Origin: Noviherbaspirillum aerium
GTDB lineage: Bacteria; Pseudomonadota; Gammaproteobacteria; Burkholderiales; Burkholderiaceae_D
Direction: 5' to 3'
DNA length: 64,000 nucleotides
Assembly: GCF_008929045.1 (NCBI RefSeq)
Contig: NZ_VFAH01000029.1
Coordinates: 1-64,000 of the forward strand
Part shown: in pieces, positions 27,201 to 34,044 of the stretch
How the letters are laid out: the number at the start of each line of letters is the position of its first letter
Numbering within the stretch: the first letter of the stretch is position 1
Program-made: the position numbers and the translations under genes
Notes under the pieces: generated by a model
The model's input: the letters and a program-made list of their open reading frames with translations, nothing else
Databases searched by the model: none
What the model was told of the DNA's origin: nothing

Positions 27201-27345
27201 AGGATACGGTCAGCCGAAGGATAAGGAGCGGGCAAAGGCTGCAGGCTTCTCTCACCATTTAGTCAAGCCGGTAGATGTTGGGGCTGTAACTAGTCTCCTC
27301 ACTCAAGAGAGGGGTGGCAAGAATACGCATTCGGTTGCAAGCTAA
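24241..27345 (+). CDS. Soluble hybrid histidine kinase (PAS-GAF-PAS-GAF-HisKA-HATPase-REC)
   Basis: 1034 residues, no membrane helix. The domains in order are: PAS (about 30-160), GAF (170-320), PAS (335-460), GAF (465-640), HisKA with His near 669 in LAHELRNPLAPISS, HATPase with NNAAKYTHEDG and GGLGLGLTLVKRLVE, and a C-terminal receiver with Asp in FLIDIGLPDIDG and Lys in HHLVKPVD. It is a cytoplasmic multi-sensor kinase with an internal receiver. No separate output regulator is adjacent. It resembles the kinase encoded at 58010-60919 over most of its length. Confidence 0.88.
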   Translation: MFPQEKLGNAGTAVSELLATVGRDSCSLGNPTDWPQSLRTIVRLMTSSQFPMFVAWGPDLTFLYNDAYTQFLGEKHPESFGRPFKEVWEEIWPDIGPLVDKALEGEASFLNDMPLVIKRGGKLEQTWFTFSYSPAHDDTGCIAGMYCAVTETTARMLAERRQNFQLKLADSLSNLGSPRDIMQTACKMLGEHFSVGQVGYGEVDVVGVNVAIQQEWTNNTARGLAGRSFPLDGFGPEIIKHLRAGKTLRIDDVGDDERSAFYADAYASIDTRSLIVVPLLENSKLTATLYLHDSSPRHWTEEEQSIAEDVARRTWDALKRARAEQFLQTRERELSLVYSNVGDGVFYLEADDTEQFRFVSANPAFTRLSGISESAIIGQQLDKVLPPASYPMAREWGRKAIQSQTSVTWEEKIAIGTSTVYVQVSLIPVFNTDGKCRNLIGTVHDITASKKTEAALRDETRVLELLNKTGEAIASTLETDALLQAITDAATQLSGARFGAFFYNGKDEQGDAYLLYTLSGAPREAFEKFGHPRATALFGPTFKGAPAIRSDDITKDVRYGKWGPPHGMPPGHLPVRSYLALPVISRSGEVYGGLFFGHPEVGVFTERAERLVTGVAAQAAIALDNARLFADAQRATRERESLLERERFARAEAERLNSMKDEFVAMLAHELRNPLAPISSAAELLNLLYVNEPKIRNASEIIGRQVAHIRRLVDDLLDVSRVTRGLVKLEKKPVDFREIISGAIDQVMPLIREKGHAIYVQTPSEPVWVEGDPTRLVQAVSNILNNAAKYTHEDGSIKVSLNVASGSLGLSIQDNGIGIPPDLLPSVFDLFTQGARTLARSQGGLGLGLTLVKRLVELHGGRVDVTSSGIGTGSEFFISLPLSRNDANSHEGRSSGSIEVTDAHMKLQLMVIDDNVDAADSLGAVLRAQGHNVVTRYSGYAALDALNEGVPDAFLIDIGLPDIDGFELAKQLRALPETSDALLIAVTGYGQPKDKERAKAAGFSHHLVKPVDVGAVTSLLTQERGGKNTHSVAS

Positions 27346-27388
27346 TTCGTTCTAAAGGTGGCAGTTGGACACTGGCCTCTAAGGTTAT

Positions 27389-27745
27389 CTATTCCGGTTC
27401 AGTAGGGCCTGATGTTCTGCGAGTGCAGACACCAGAAGAAGGTTTAGCCGGCAATGAGCCTCTATAGGCCAGTTCTAAGCCGAATTTTCTTGTGCCACTT
27501 TGGATACCGTTTTCGGTGTAATCAAACCACTCTTCTGTCAGCCACGCGTGAAACCCATTGTAGCTAGACAGTGGCACCCAACGCACCTTTTGGCGTCCAC
27601 CTATGCAGATGGTAAAAAGCACTTTAATAAGTAAGATAAGAAAACTTACGAATGCACACAGAACAGAAACTGGATAAATTACCAAAGTAAGGCCCCGAAG
27701 GGCAATGTCCAAAGTTACATCGGTGTAGCGCATCTTTTTCCCCAT
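27389..27745 (-). CDS. Small membrane protein of unknown function
   Basis: 118 residues from the ATG at 27745. One long hydrophobic stretch (about 15-45, GLTLVIYPVSVLCAFVSFLI) spans the membrane once or twice. A soluble part with VRWVPLSSYNGFHAWLTEEW follows. No family recognised. Confidence 0.45.
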   Translation of the reverse strand: MGKKMRYTDVTLDIALRGLTLVIYPVSVLCAFVSFLILLIKVLFTICIGGRQKVRWVPLSSYNGFHAWLTEEWFDYTENGIQSGTRKFGLELAYRGSLPAKPSSGVCTRRTSGPTEPE

Positions 27746-27854
27746 CAATATAGCTAGGATACCGAATGCTGTCGGCCGCTATAGCGAGGATGGTCAACTT
27801 GAGTGCAGGTAGGGCGATGTAACGATACTTAGTACGCAGAAAGCTTGTGCGTCA

Positions 27855-28097
27855 TCATTGCTTGAATCGAGCGGAAATCACACCCGCATCAACCCGTTCC
27901 CGAACCCGTCGGTACGTCGATGAGCATATACAAACTCCAGTGTCATTAAGGGCATTCCATTGCATACCGGTGCGTAGCAACAGCAGAATGGCATCCATCG
28001 CTGCACGGTTGGGCACGCGTGGTCGGTGGTAGCCCAACGGATGGGGTTTGGGCACCGGCAGCGATGGCTCGATTTGCGGCCACGGGTCATCGCTCAT
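27855..28097 (-). pseudogene. N-terminal relic of an IS5-family transposase
   Basis: About 80 codons matching the start of IS5-group transposases: MSDDPWPQIEPSLPVPKPHP, then RPRVPNRAAMDAILLLLRTG and MQWNALNDTG. It stops at AGVISARFKQ, before any DDE catalytic residue. No terminal inverted repeats seen. It is a remnant of an insertion sequence. Confidence 0.75.
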
Positions 28098-28224
28098 GCG
28101 AAAGCAATCATCTCGCTTGCCCTGGTTTATGGCCGTACTCCTGGATTGAAACAATCTCTTCTTCGACCAGTTTGGGTGCCACTTCTTTCCTTTATCTAGC
28201 GCTTATCGAAATAGGAAGTAAGTG

Positions 28225-28617
28225 CTAACCATTATACCGACCAGCAGCTACCATACTGCCAATCAATTGCACTAATAGTGATTGTTGCTGTTTCGTGAGC
28301 CGGCGATAAAGTTCTAACCATTCATACTCCTGGAGTGACAAGGGAGATTTCTCTGCGGGTGGCAGAGGCGTCTCGCCACCAAAGCGCAGCCATTCCGGTG
28401 TGACGCACAAGACGGCTGACAGAGTACGCAGTTTTTCCTGGGTGGGTATTGCTTCCCCTAGCAGCCATTTGCGTACAGCGTGCACAGTAACTGGTCGGCC
28501 TGGGGTGCGCATATTGAACACTCGAGTTAGCGCCGTCGGACTAGGTTCGATATTCGCTTGAACCAGCAACTGTTTCAAGCGCTTGCTGAATCCGATACGC
28601 TCTTCTTCGTTTAACAA
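28225..28617 (-). CDS. XRE-like regulator
   Basis: 130 residues from a TTG at 28617, preceded by an AGAGG/AGGT-rich ribosome site. The N-terminal half (RLKQLLVQANIEPSPTALTR, then PVTVHAVRKWLLGEAIPTQE) is a lambda-repressor-like helix-turn-helix domain with the Ala-x-Arg-Lys-Trp-Leu pattern of phage-type regulators. The C-terminal part is short and helical. It lies just beyond the broken TauE gene and may regulate nothing here. Confidence 0.65.
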   Translation of the reverse strand: MLNEEERIGFSKRLKQLLVQANIEPSPTALTRVFNMRTPGRPVTVHAVRKWLLGEAIPTQEKLRTLSAVLCVTPEWLRFGGETPLPPAEKSPLSLQEYEWLELYRRLTKQQQSLLVQLIGSMVAAGRYNG

Positions 28618-28639
28618 TTAACCTACCTCTTTGTTTAGT

Positions 28640-29017
28640 TTAGCCGACTGCAAAAGTGCCAATCATGGCAATGGCAACCGCAACACAAATAGCTGAAAAG
28701 CCCTTTTCAATCTGCTTGGCGGGCATACGTAATGACATGGCTTTCCCTGCAAGCATCCCGGTCAGTGCACCAAGCGAAGATACGCCTGTAGCCGCAACCA
28801 GCAACGCAGCCCGATACCGAACGGACTTGGCCTTTAGGCCAAAAACAGTACCGCCTGCTGCAGCCCCTCCGACAGCCAGCAGGCCGATTGGCCCTGCTTA
28901 TGCGACCGTCATGTGTAGTCCAAAGACAAGCAGCGGCACGGCAAAAATACCGCCACCCGCGCCGGCTAGTCCCATGATGGGACCGACAAGCGCGCCTAGT
29001 ATGATGGCCAGTGTCAT
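28640..29017 (-). pseudogene. Broken TauE/SafE sulfite exporter gene
   Basis: From the ATG at 29017 the frame reads MTLAIILGALVGPIMGLAGA, GGGIFAVPLL, then TAA at 28898-28900. It continues in the same frame with AGPIGLLAVGGAAAAGG and LVRYRAALL-like sequence to a TAA at 28640. Related proteins have Gln at the stop position, so CAA to TAA is likely. Even with readthrough it is 125 codons, about half the family length. It belongs to the sulfur module that follows. Confidence 0.75.
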
Positions 29018-29028
29018 TACGGCTCCCG

Positions 29029-29466
29029 TTACGCCATCCTGTTTGAAGACCGATTCTTCGTCCGCTCCAGTACCTCGAACAATGCCATGCCAGCTAGCAT
29101 GGCAACAAAGAACAGCACGGGCTTGCTGCCGCCTTGCGCAAGCGAAGCAAGCGCTGGCCCTGGACAATAACCAGCCAGCCCCCAGCCTACGCCGAAGGTC
29201 AAGCTGCCGAGCACCAGCCTTTGGTCAATCTTTGTCGCGGTCGGCAAGCGCATCGTGTCACCCAAAAAGGACTTTTGTCGTTTGGTGGCAAACGGGAATA
29301 CGAGCGAGCCGACCAGCAATGCACCGCCCATCACAAAGGCTAGCGACGGGTCCCACTTGCCAGCCAAATCCAGAAAACCCAGCACCTTTGAAGGGTCTGT
29401 CATGCCGGACAAGATAAGACCCAAGCCAAACAGCAAGCCGGCCACTAGTGCCATGAAGATTTTCAC
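29029..29466 (-). CDS. YeeE/YedE-type membrane protein half (DUF6691-like)
   Basis: 145 residues from a GTG at 29466 with AAGGAG upstream. Four hydrophobic helices are present; key segments are LFGLGLILSGMTDPSKVLGF and GVGWGLAGYCPGPALAS with a conserved Cys. With the adjacent gene product it forms a two-part sulfur-compound transporter (thiosulfate or persulfide sulfur) of the YeeE/YedE type. It starts 10 bases beyond the end of its partner gene. Confidence 0.85.
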   Translation of the reverse strand: MKIFMALVAGLLFGLGLILSGMTDPSKVLGFLDLAGKWDPSLAFVMGGALLVGSLVFPFATKRQKSFLGDTMRLPTATKIDQRLVLGSLTFGVGWGLAGYCPGPALASLAQGGSKPVLFFVAMLAGMALFEVLERTKNRSSNRMA

Positions 29467-29476
29467 TTCGCTCTCC

Positions 29477-29908
29477 TTACCCAATCAAATGGCGAACGAT
29501 GTACACGGTCACGAAGCCGGCAAACATGAATGCGATGGTCGCTACCATGGAGCGTGGCGAGCGGCGAGACAGTCCGCAGACGCCATGCCCGCTGGTGCAG
29601 CCTGCACCATATCGGGTTCCAATGCCAACTAGTAGGCCAGCGATGAGCAACACTGGGTAGCTCGCTTCTACTTGTACTTTCGGCAACGGCACTGCAAGGG
29701 CAAAAATAAGCGGCGAAATCACTAGGCCGGCAATGAAGGCAATGCGCCAAGCGACATCACCGCGCGCAGGACTGAGCAGGCCGCCAACAATGCCGCTTAT
29801 ACCGGCAATTTTTCCGTTAAAGAGCATGAACAGCGCTGCAGCAAGACCAATCATCAGGCCACCTGCAAGTGATATCCAAGGCGTGAAATTGCTCCAGTCG
29901 AGAGTCAC
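29477..29908 (-). CDS. YeeE/YedE-family sulfur transporter half
   Basis: 143 residues from a GTG at 29908 with AGGAGG upstream; the frame is open further upstream but overlaps arsR. Helices include AGGLMIGLAAALFMLFNG. The signature GTRYGAGCTSGHGVCGLSR holds the Cys thought to relay sulfur. It pairs with the downstream DUF6691-like protein. It lies 10 bases after the ArsR gene, so all three are in one operon. Confidence 0.87.
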   Translation of the reverse strand: MTLDWSNFTPWISLAGGLMIGLAAALFMLFNGKIAGISGIVGGLLSPARGDVAWRIAFIAGLVISPLIFALAVPLPKVQVEASYPVLLIAGLLVGIGTRYGAGCTSGHGVCGLSRRSPRSMVATIAFMFAGFVTVYIVRHLIG

Positions 29909-29918
29909 GTTAGGCCTC

Positions 29919-30236
29919 CTATTCTTTCGGGCAATAGAGTTGATAGAGCACCTGAAGTACTGCCAAAGCCTCCTGACTTGCGATGCTGTAAAAAATTTGC
30001 TTGCCCTCACGGCGGGTGCTGGCCAGTTTCTCTTCCCGAAGCACGGTGAGTTGCTGCGACAGCGTCGGTTGGCGAATACCGGTAATAGTTTCCAGTTCGC
30101 TGACCGAGAACTCGCCTTGTGTCATTTGGCACAGCAGAAGCAGGCGGTCAGGGTTGGATAACACTTTCAGCAAGGCGCACGCTTCCCCTGCGGCGGCTTG
30201 GAGTTTCGCTAAGTCAATCTGCTTTGGAAGAGCCAT
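29919..30236 (-). CDS. BigR/SqrR-like ArsR-family persulfide-sensing repressor
   Basis: 105 residues, a winged helix-turn-helix (SELETITGIRQPTLSQQLTV). Cys36 (LLLLC) and Cys102 (LYCPKE) are 66 residues apart, the same spacing as the Cys pair that forms a disulfide or polysulfide in BigR. It probably represses its own operon and the divergent dioxygenase gene until persulfide accumulates. A near-palindrome lies between the two starts. Confidence 0.85.
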   Translation of the reverse strand: MALPKQIDLAKLQAAAGEACALLKVLSNPDRLLLLCQMTQGEFSVSELETITGIRQPTLSQQLTVLREEKLASTRREGKQIFYSIASQEALAVLQVLYQLYCPKE

Positions 30237-30271
30237 AAGAATCCATGGAAAAGAACGTTTACACCCACATT

Positions 30272-30290
30272 ATATATCATAATAATATAT
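30272..30290. promoter_or_regulatory. Probable operator between arsR and the dioxygenase gene
   Basis: ATATATCATAATAATATAT is a 19-base near-palindrome (three mismatched positions) in the divergent promoter region. AT-rich imperfect palindromes of this type are bound by BigR-like repressors. The exact footprint cannot be read from sequence alone. Confidence 0.5.
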
Positions 30291-30355
30291 GACAGAATAT
30301 ATTGAACGAGCGATGTTATGCCGTTTCTTACTTACTAAATTGGCAAGGAGCCATT

Positions 30356-31105
30356 ATGATTTTCCGGCAACTACATGAGCCGCTGTCGAGTACTTACACC
30401 TATCTCTTGGGTGACGAGGACACTGGGCAGGCGATTCTCATCGACCCGGTGATTGCGAGCATGGAGAGTGATTTGGCGGAGGTACACCGTCTTGGATTGA
30501 AGCTGGCTTACACCATTGACACCCATATCCACGCGGACCACATCACCGCTGCGTTAGAGATGAAGCGCGCAGTCGGTAGCAAGATTGCCGCGCCAGCATA
30601 CGACCGTTTGCCCTGCACGGATGTGGGAATTGACGAAGGCAAGCCCTTTCAGCTTGGCAGTATTAGCCTGCAGCCTATTCATACACCCGGCCATACCGAT
30701 GGCCATTTTGCCTATCTCTTCAACGACCGGGTATTCACTGGTGATGCCTTGCTGATTGAAGGCTGCGGCAGAACCGACTTTCAGAATGGCGATGCCGATG
30801 CGTTGTACAGGAGCGTGCGGGAAAAACTCTTTGCCCTTCCAGGCGAGACACTGGTCTATCCAGCTCACGACTACAAAGAGCGCTTTGTCTCCTCCATTGC
30901 TCAAGAGAAGAAACGTAACCCACGCCTGGGCGGCGACAAGACGCTCGAGGAGTTCAAGAACATCATGGCCAACCTAAATCTGCCGTACCCAAAGTTCATC
31001 GACTACGCTGTACCGGGCAACCGCCAGTGCGGTGTCTGTCCCTCTGATTTGCCGGAAAACTTGATGAACTATTGTCGTCAGATGGCGGAGAGCCCGCAAG
31101 GTTGA
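30356..31105 (+). CDS. ETHE1-like persulfide dioxygenase (MBL fold)
   Basis: 249 residues; start fixed by AAGGAG before the ATG at 30356. Metallo-beta-lactamase metal site THIHADH near residue 56, HTPGHTDGH, GDALLIEGCGRTDFQ and VYPAHDY match the ETHE1/PDO group, which oxidises glutathione persulfide to sulfite. The C-terminal VPGNRQCGVCP motif is also seen in bacterial members. Divergent from the BigR-like gene and likely controlled by it. Confidence 0.88.
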   Translation: MIFRQLHEPLSSTYTYLLGDEDTGQAILIDPVIASMESDLAEVHRLGLKLAYTIDTHIHADHITAALEMKRAVGSKIAAPAYDRLPCTDVGIDEGKPFQLGSISLQPIHTPGHTDGHFAYLFNDRVFTGDALLIEGCGRTDFQNGDADALYRSVREKLFALPGETLVYPAHDYKERFVSSIAQEKKRNPRLGGDKTLEEFKNIMANLNLPYPKFIDYAVPGNRQCGVCPSDLPENLMNYCRQMAESPQG

Positions 31106-31157
31106 TAACTCATGCGAGGAAAAGGAACCAATATGGCTCAGTGCAAGCAAGTTGCTT

Positions 31158-31652
31158 ATGATTTTGCAACTTCTGTCCTACAGACGACGGGCAAGTAAGA
31201 TAATGGGTCCGCGTGGCGAAGGATGGGTAGTGCTTCAGGCAGTACTGTTGATTTTATATGCCGCGGCACCAAAGACGGGTCTGGTTTGGACAAGCCCATT
31301 CCCGACAATAGTCGGGTGGTGTTTTGTCTTGGCCGGAACGGGATTACTTGTGTGGAGCGTCTTGAACCTTGGCAGCTCGCTCACCCCGCTTCCGCGACCT
31401 CGACCTAATGGCAGCCTAGTGACGCATGGTGCATATGGGTTTGTGCGCCATCCCATCTACAGCGCAGTGATTATCGGTGCGGCAGGACTTGGCCTTATTA
31501 CTGAGAACTGGTTGCGACTGGCAATAACGGTTTTGCTCGTCATCTTTTTCGACAGCAAGGCGCGGGTGGAAGAGCGCTGGCTGGAGGAAAAGTACCCTAA
31601 CTATGCAGCATACAAGACTCGAGTGAAAAAGCTTATTCCCTGGGTTTACTGA
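31158..31652 (+). CDS. Isoprenylcysteine carboxyl methyltransferase-like membrane protein
   Basis: Up to 164 residues, with about four helices and the family signature HGAYGFVRHPIYSAVI, then EERWLEEKYPNYAAYK near the end. These enzymes bind S-adenosylmethionine; the bacterial substrate is unknown. The start could instead be the ATG at 31203. The gene follows the dioxygenase gene in the same direction and may be in the same operon. Confidence 0.75.
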   Translation: MILQLLSYRRRASKIMGPRGEGWVVLQAVLLILYAAAPKTGLVWTSPFPTIVGWCFVLAGTGLLVWSVLNLGSSLTPLPRPRPNGSLVTHGAYGFVRHPIYSAVIIGAAGLGLITENWLRLAITVLLVIFFDSKARVEERWLEEKYPNYAAYKTRVKKLIPWVY

Positions 31653-31696
31653 ACTGTTTAGTTGACCCTCAACTCATCTTGAAAAAGGAGAAAGTC

Positions 31697-32110
31697 ATGC
31701 TTTCAACAGCAGAAGACCCAAGCCGCGCTAGCGCTGACCGTGTTCGCCGTTCTACGCCAGAACATCTCAACGAGCAAATTGACAGACAGATAGAAAATAA
31801 TATCCAAAGCTATACCAGCAGCAATCATCAAGTAATCCAGAGACGCATCCAGGAGTTGGACCGTGAGTGGGATGTCGAGCGGGTGCTGGAGGTTAATGCT
31901 TCGACACTAGCACTATCTGGCCTGGCATTGGGACTGACCGTCAATAAGAAGTGGTTCATACTGCCTGCAGCCGTCTTGGGGTTTCTTCTCCAGCATGGCG
32001 TTCAGGGTTGGTGCCCTCCATTGCCCATACTACGCCGTCTCGGCGTACGTACGCGGGGTGAAATCGACAGGGAGAAGTATGAGCTGCTAAAGGTTATGAA
32101 GCAAAGTTAG
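31697..32110 (+). CDS. DUF2892-like membrane protein
   Basis: 137 residues; the ATG at 31697 is preceded by AAAGGAGAAAG. A hydrophilic N-terminal half is followed by two hydrophobic segments (STLALSGLALGLTV and WFILPAAVLGFLLQH) and a GWCPPLPILRRLGVRT motif. Such modules often accompany rhodanese and sulfur genes. Role unknown; probable inner-membrane protein of the sulfur module. Confidence 0.7.
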   Translation: MLSTAEDPSRASADRVRRSTPEHLNEQIDRQIENNIQSYTSSNHQVIQRRIQELDREWDVERVLEVNASTLALSGLALGLTVNKKWFILPAAVLGFLLQHGVQGWCPPLPILRRLGVRTRGEIDREKYELLKVMKQS

Positions 32111-32205
32111 CTATGCAGGAAAGCGCACCTGAGAGCATGCCCGGAATCAAAAGTGAACGCTGCGGGATGCGATGAAAACCACTTTCTCAAATATTGAGCG
32201 CCGTC

Positions 32206-32583
32206 ATGACAACTTCCCTACTTAGGCCATTTACAGTGCTGAGCTTGGTTCTGATTGCCTTCGCCGCCACCGCTCAACAGCAAGGCAGTGGTAAGGCGAC
32301 GGACATTGCTGACATCAAAGTGAACCGCTTAGAAGCCAAGTCAGCAACCTCGGCGTCCATGGCGGATGGGGAAGTTGAAGATGTGGATATAGAGAGCAAA
32401 AGCATCGTGCTCAAACACGGGCCCATCAAAAGCAAAACCATTGAAATGGAACCAATGACGATGCCTTTTGCCGTGACAGATGCGAAGTTACTGTCAGGCG
32501 TCAAAGCGGGGGATAAGGTCAAGTTCAGCGCAGAATATATCAATGATGAGGTGACTATAACGTCATTGAAAGTCCGAAAATAG
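32206..32583 (+). CDS. CusF-like periplasmic copper-binding protein 1
   Basis: 125 residues with a signal peptide ending FAATAQ. The C-terminal OB-like domain has VLKHGPIKSKTIEMEPMTMP: the His and the two Met of the CusF Cu(I)/Ag(I) site are present. The capping Trp of E. coli CusF is not. It stands apart from the main copper operon and is monocistronic by position. Confidence 0.75.
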   Translation: MTTSLLRPFTVLSLVLIAFAATAQQQGSGKATDIADIKVNRLEAKSATSASMADGEVEDVDIESKSIVLKHGPIKSKTIEMEPMTMPFAVTDAKLLSGVKAGDKVKFSAEYINDEVTITSLKVRK

Positions 32584-32638
32584 CTACTGGTACGCAGTTT
32601 TCTTGGACTGAGTCGGCACTAGTGCTGACTCTCAACGG

Positions 32639-33877
32639 TCATCTTCCTATCCGTGTAAGTGCCTCAAGGGCCGGATGAGGCAAGCCTTCATCTTTGACTA
32701 AGCCGTCAGACGCAGGACGGAACAGCGCCTGAAGAATGAGCTTGCGGTCGTCATCCGACGGTAGTTTGTCACCCTCGAGTAAGGCGAGATAGGTTTTCAC
32801 CATCGTGACTCGTTCAGCGGCGTCGGTCCCCAAATGGACGTTACTGAGGAACATCCGTACGACAAGCCGTACAGCCCAAACACCAAGGACGCCGACCAGT
32901 GCGAGAACGGAGACGCGCCATGCTTCCGGCGTGCCATCTGCCTTGAGGTTATTCAGCACCCAATAGGCTATGAGACCAATCGCGCCGGCTAGAGCAAGCA
33001 TTGACCCAAACACACTCCGGCCTAGTACTGTGGAGCGTCTGGTATGGTGTCTATGGCGCCCCTCCCAGTACTCTACCGGCGCTCGCAAAGTCATCTTTTC
33101 ACGGAATGTCTGTTCTAGGGCCGACATAGCTTCTTTATGTGCCTGCAGAGCCTTGTCATGAGTTTCTTGGTTAGCTTTTATGAACTCAAGGAAGTCATCT
33201 TTCTGCTTTCGTTCTGTCCCAGTGATTTCAGCAGATAGAGCTTGGTAATGTCGGTGTAGCCCGTTGAATACATCGGTCTTTTCACCCAAAAGTCGTTCAA
33301 TATTTGCGCGGAGTTTTTCTGCGCTCGTTATGGCTGTTTCATACGCTTCATGTGATAAACCGGGAAAACCGTAGCGTTCAGAAATTCCGGTCAAAAAACC
33401 GCGCCAAGATGAAAGGTCGCGTGAGTCAAAGTGATGGCCATGTTGGGGAAGGAAAACGAATAGATAGGCTATTGCCTCAACCGGGTCGCGCTGGCGTATC
33501 TCATTAACACGTTCGGCCAACGCCGAAGAACTATGTGGCAACGCCTTGTTCGTGTACGCGTCTTGGAGATAATTCTGTACGTGACGAATCTGCTCGCTTA
33601 CAGCACTTTCAGAGCCTTCATGTTGAATAGCTCGTTCTACGTGCTGCATGGCATTGCGGAGACACTGGACGCCCATGTCAATGGAATTACGCTGGCTGCC
33701 AGTCGTTACCGATGCAACCCAGGACCAGAATTGGATTTCATTCTGAATCCAGTCATGCAATTCACGGGTGCTTGTTGGTGCTAGTACTCCACCATTGCTT
33801 CCTAAGTCTAAGGAAAACAACGCTGGTGCCGGCGCGAGCACAAGAACAGTTGGCTGGGCTTCGGTCGCTAGGTCCAT
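32639..33877 (-). CDS. DUF6161-like membrane protein
   Basis: 412 residues. The N-terminal two thirds are soluble and partly coiled coil. An APVEYWEGRHRHHTRRS block leads into two helices (SMLALAGAIGLIAYWVL and VLALVGVLGVWAVRLVV), then a conserved FLSNVHLGTDAAERVTMVKT tail. I assign DUF6161 from the motif order with moderate confidence. The family is unstudied; orphan two-helix proteins like this sometimes belong to defence loci. It is divergent from the copper ATPase gene. Confidence 0.6.
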   Translation of the reverse strand: MDLATEAQPTVLVLAPAPALFSLDLGSNGGVLAPTSTRELHDWIQNEIQFWSWVASVTTGSQRNSIDMGVQCLRNAMQHVERAIQHEGSESAVSEQIRHVQNYLQDAYTNKALPHSSSALAERVNEIRQRDPVEAIAYLFVFLPQHGHHFDSRDLSSWRGFLTGISERYGFPGLSHEAYETAITSAEKLRANIERLLGEKTDVFNGLHRHYQALSAEITGTERKQKDDFLEFIKANQETHDKALQAHKEAMSALEQTFREKMTLRAPVEYWEGRHRHHTRRSTVLGRSVFGSMLALAGAIGLIAYWVLNNLKADGTPEAWRVSVLALVGVLGVWAVRLVVRMFLSNVHLGTDAAERVTMVKTYLALLEGDKLPSDDDRKLILQALFRPASDGLVKDEGLPHPALEALTRIGR

Positions 33878-33987
33878 AGTATTCGCAGCAATTGTTGCAA
33901 TAATGACTAGTCTACATGCATTTGGGAATACTTTGCATAGTAGAAATCAGGCTTCCTTCTTCTGCACTGGAAATTGAAGAAAACTGC

Positions 33988-34018
33988 TTGACCTTGACAT
34001 CGCTGGAAGGTCTATCGT
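33988..34018 (+). promoter_or_regulatory. CueR-type promoter of the copper ATPase gene
   Basis: -35 TTGACC (33988-33993) and -10 TATCGT (34013-34018) are separated by 19 bases, the long spacer typical of MerR-family activation. The spacer holds the ACCTT...AAGGT dyad of CueR operators. The ATPase start is at 34045 and cueR is two genes along. Confidence 0.8.
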
Positions 34019-34044
34019 GTAGGTATAGCATCAGGAGAATCCTC

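Noticed and set aside
28656-29417. 253-codon + strand frame
   Set aside because: Pro/Ala/Ser-rich complement of the broken TauE and YeeE-type genes.
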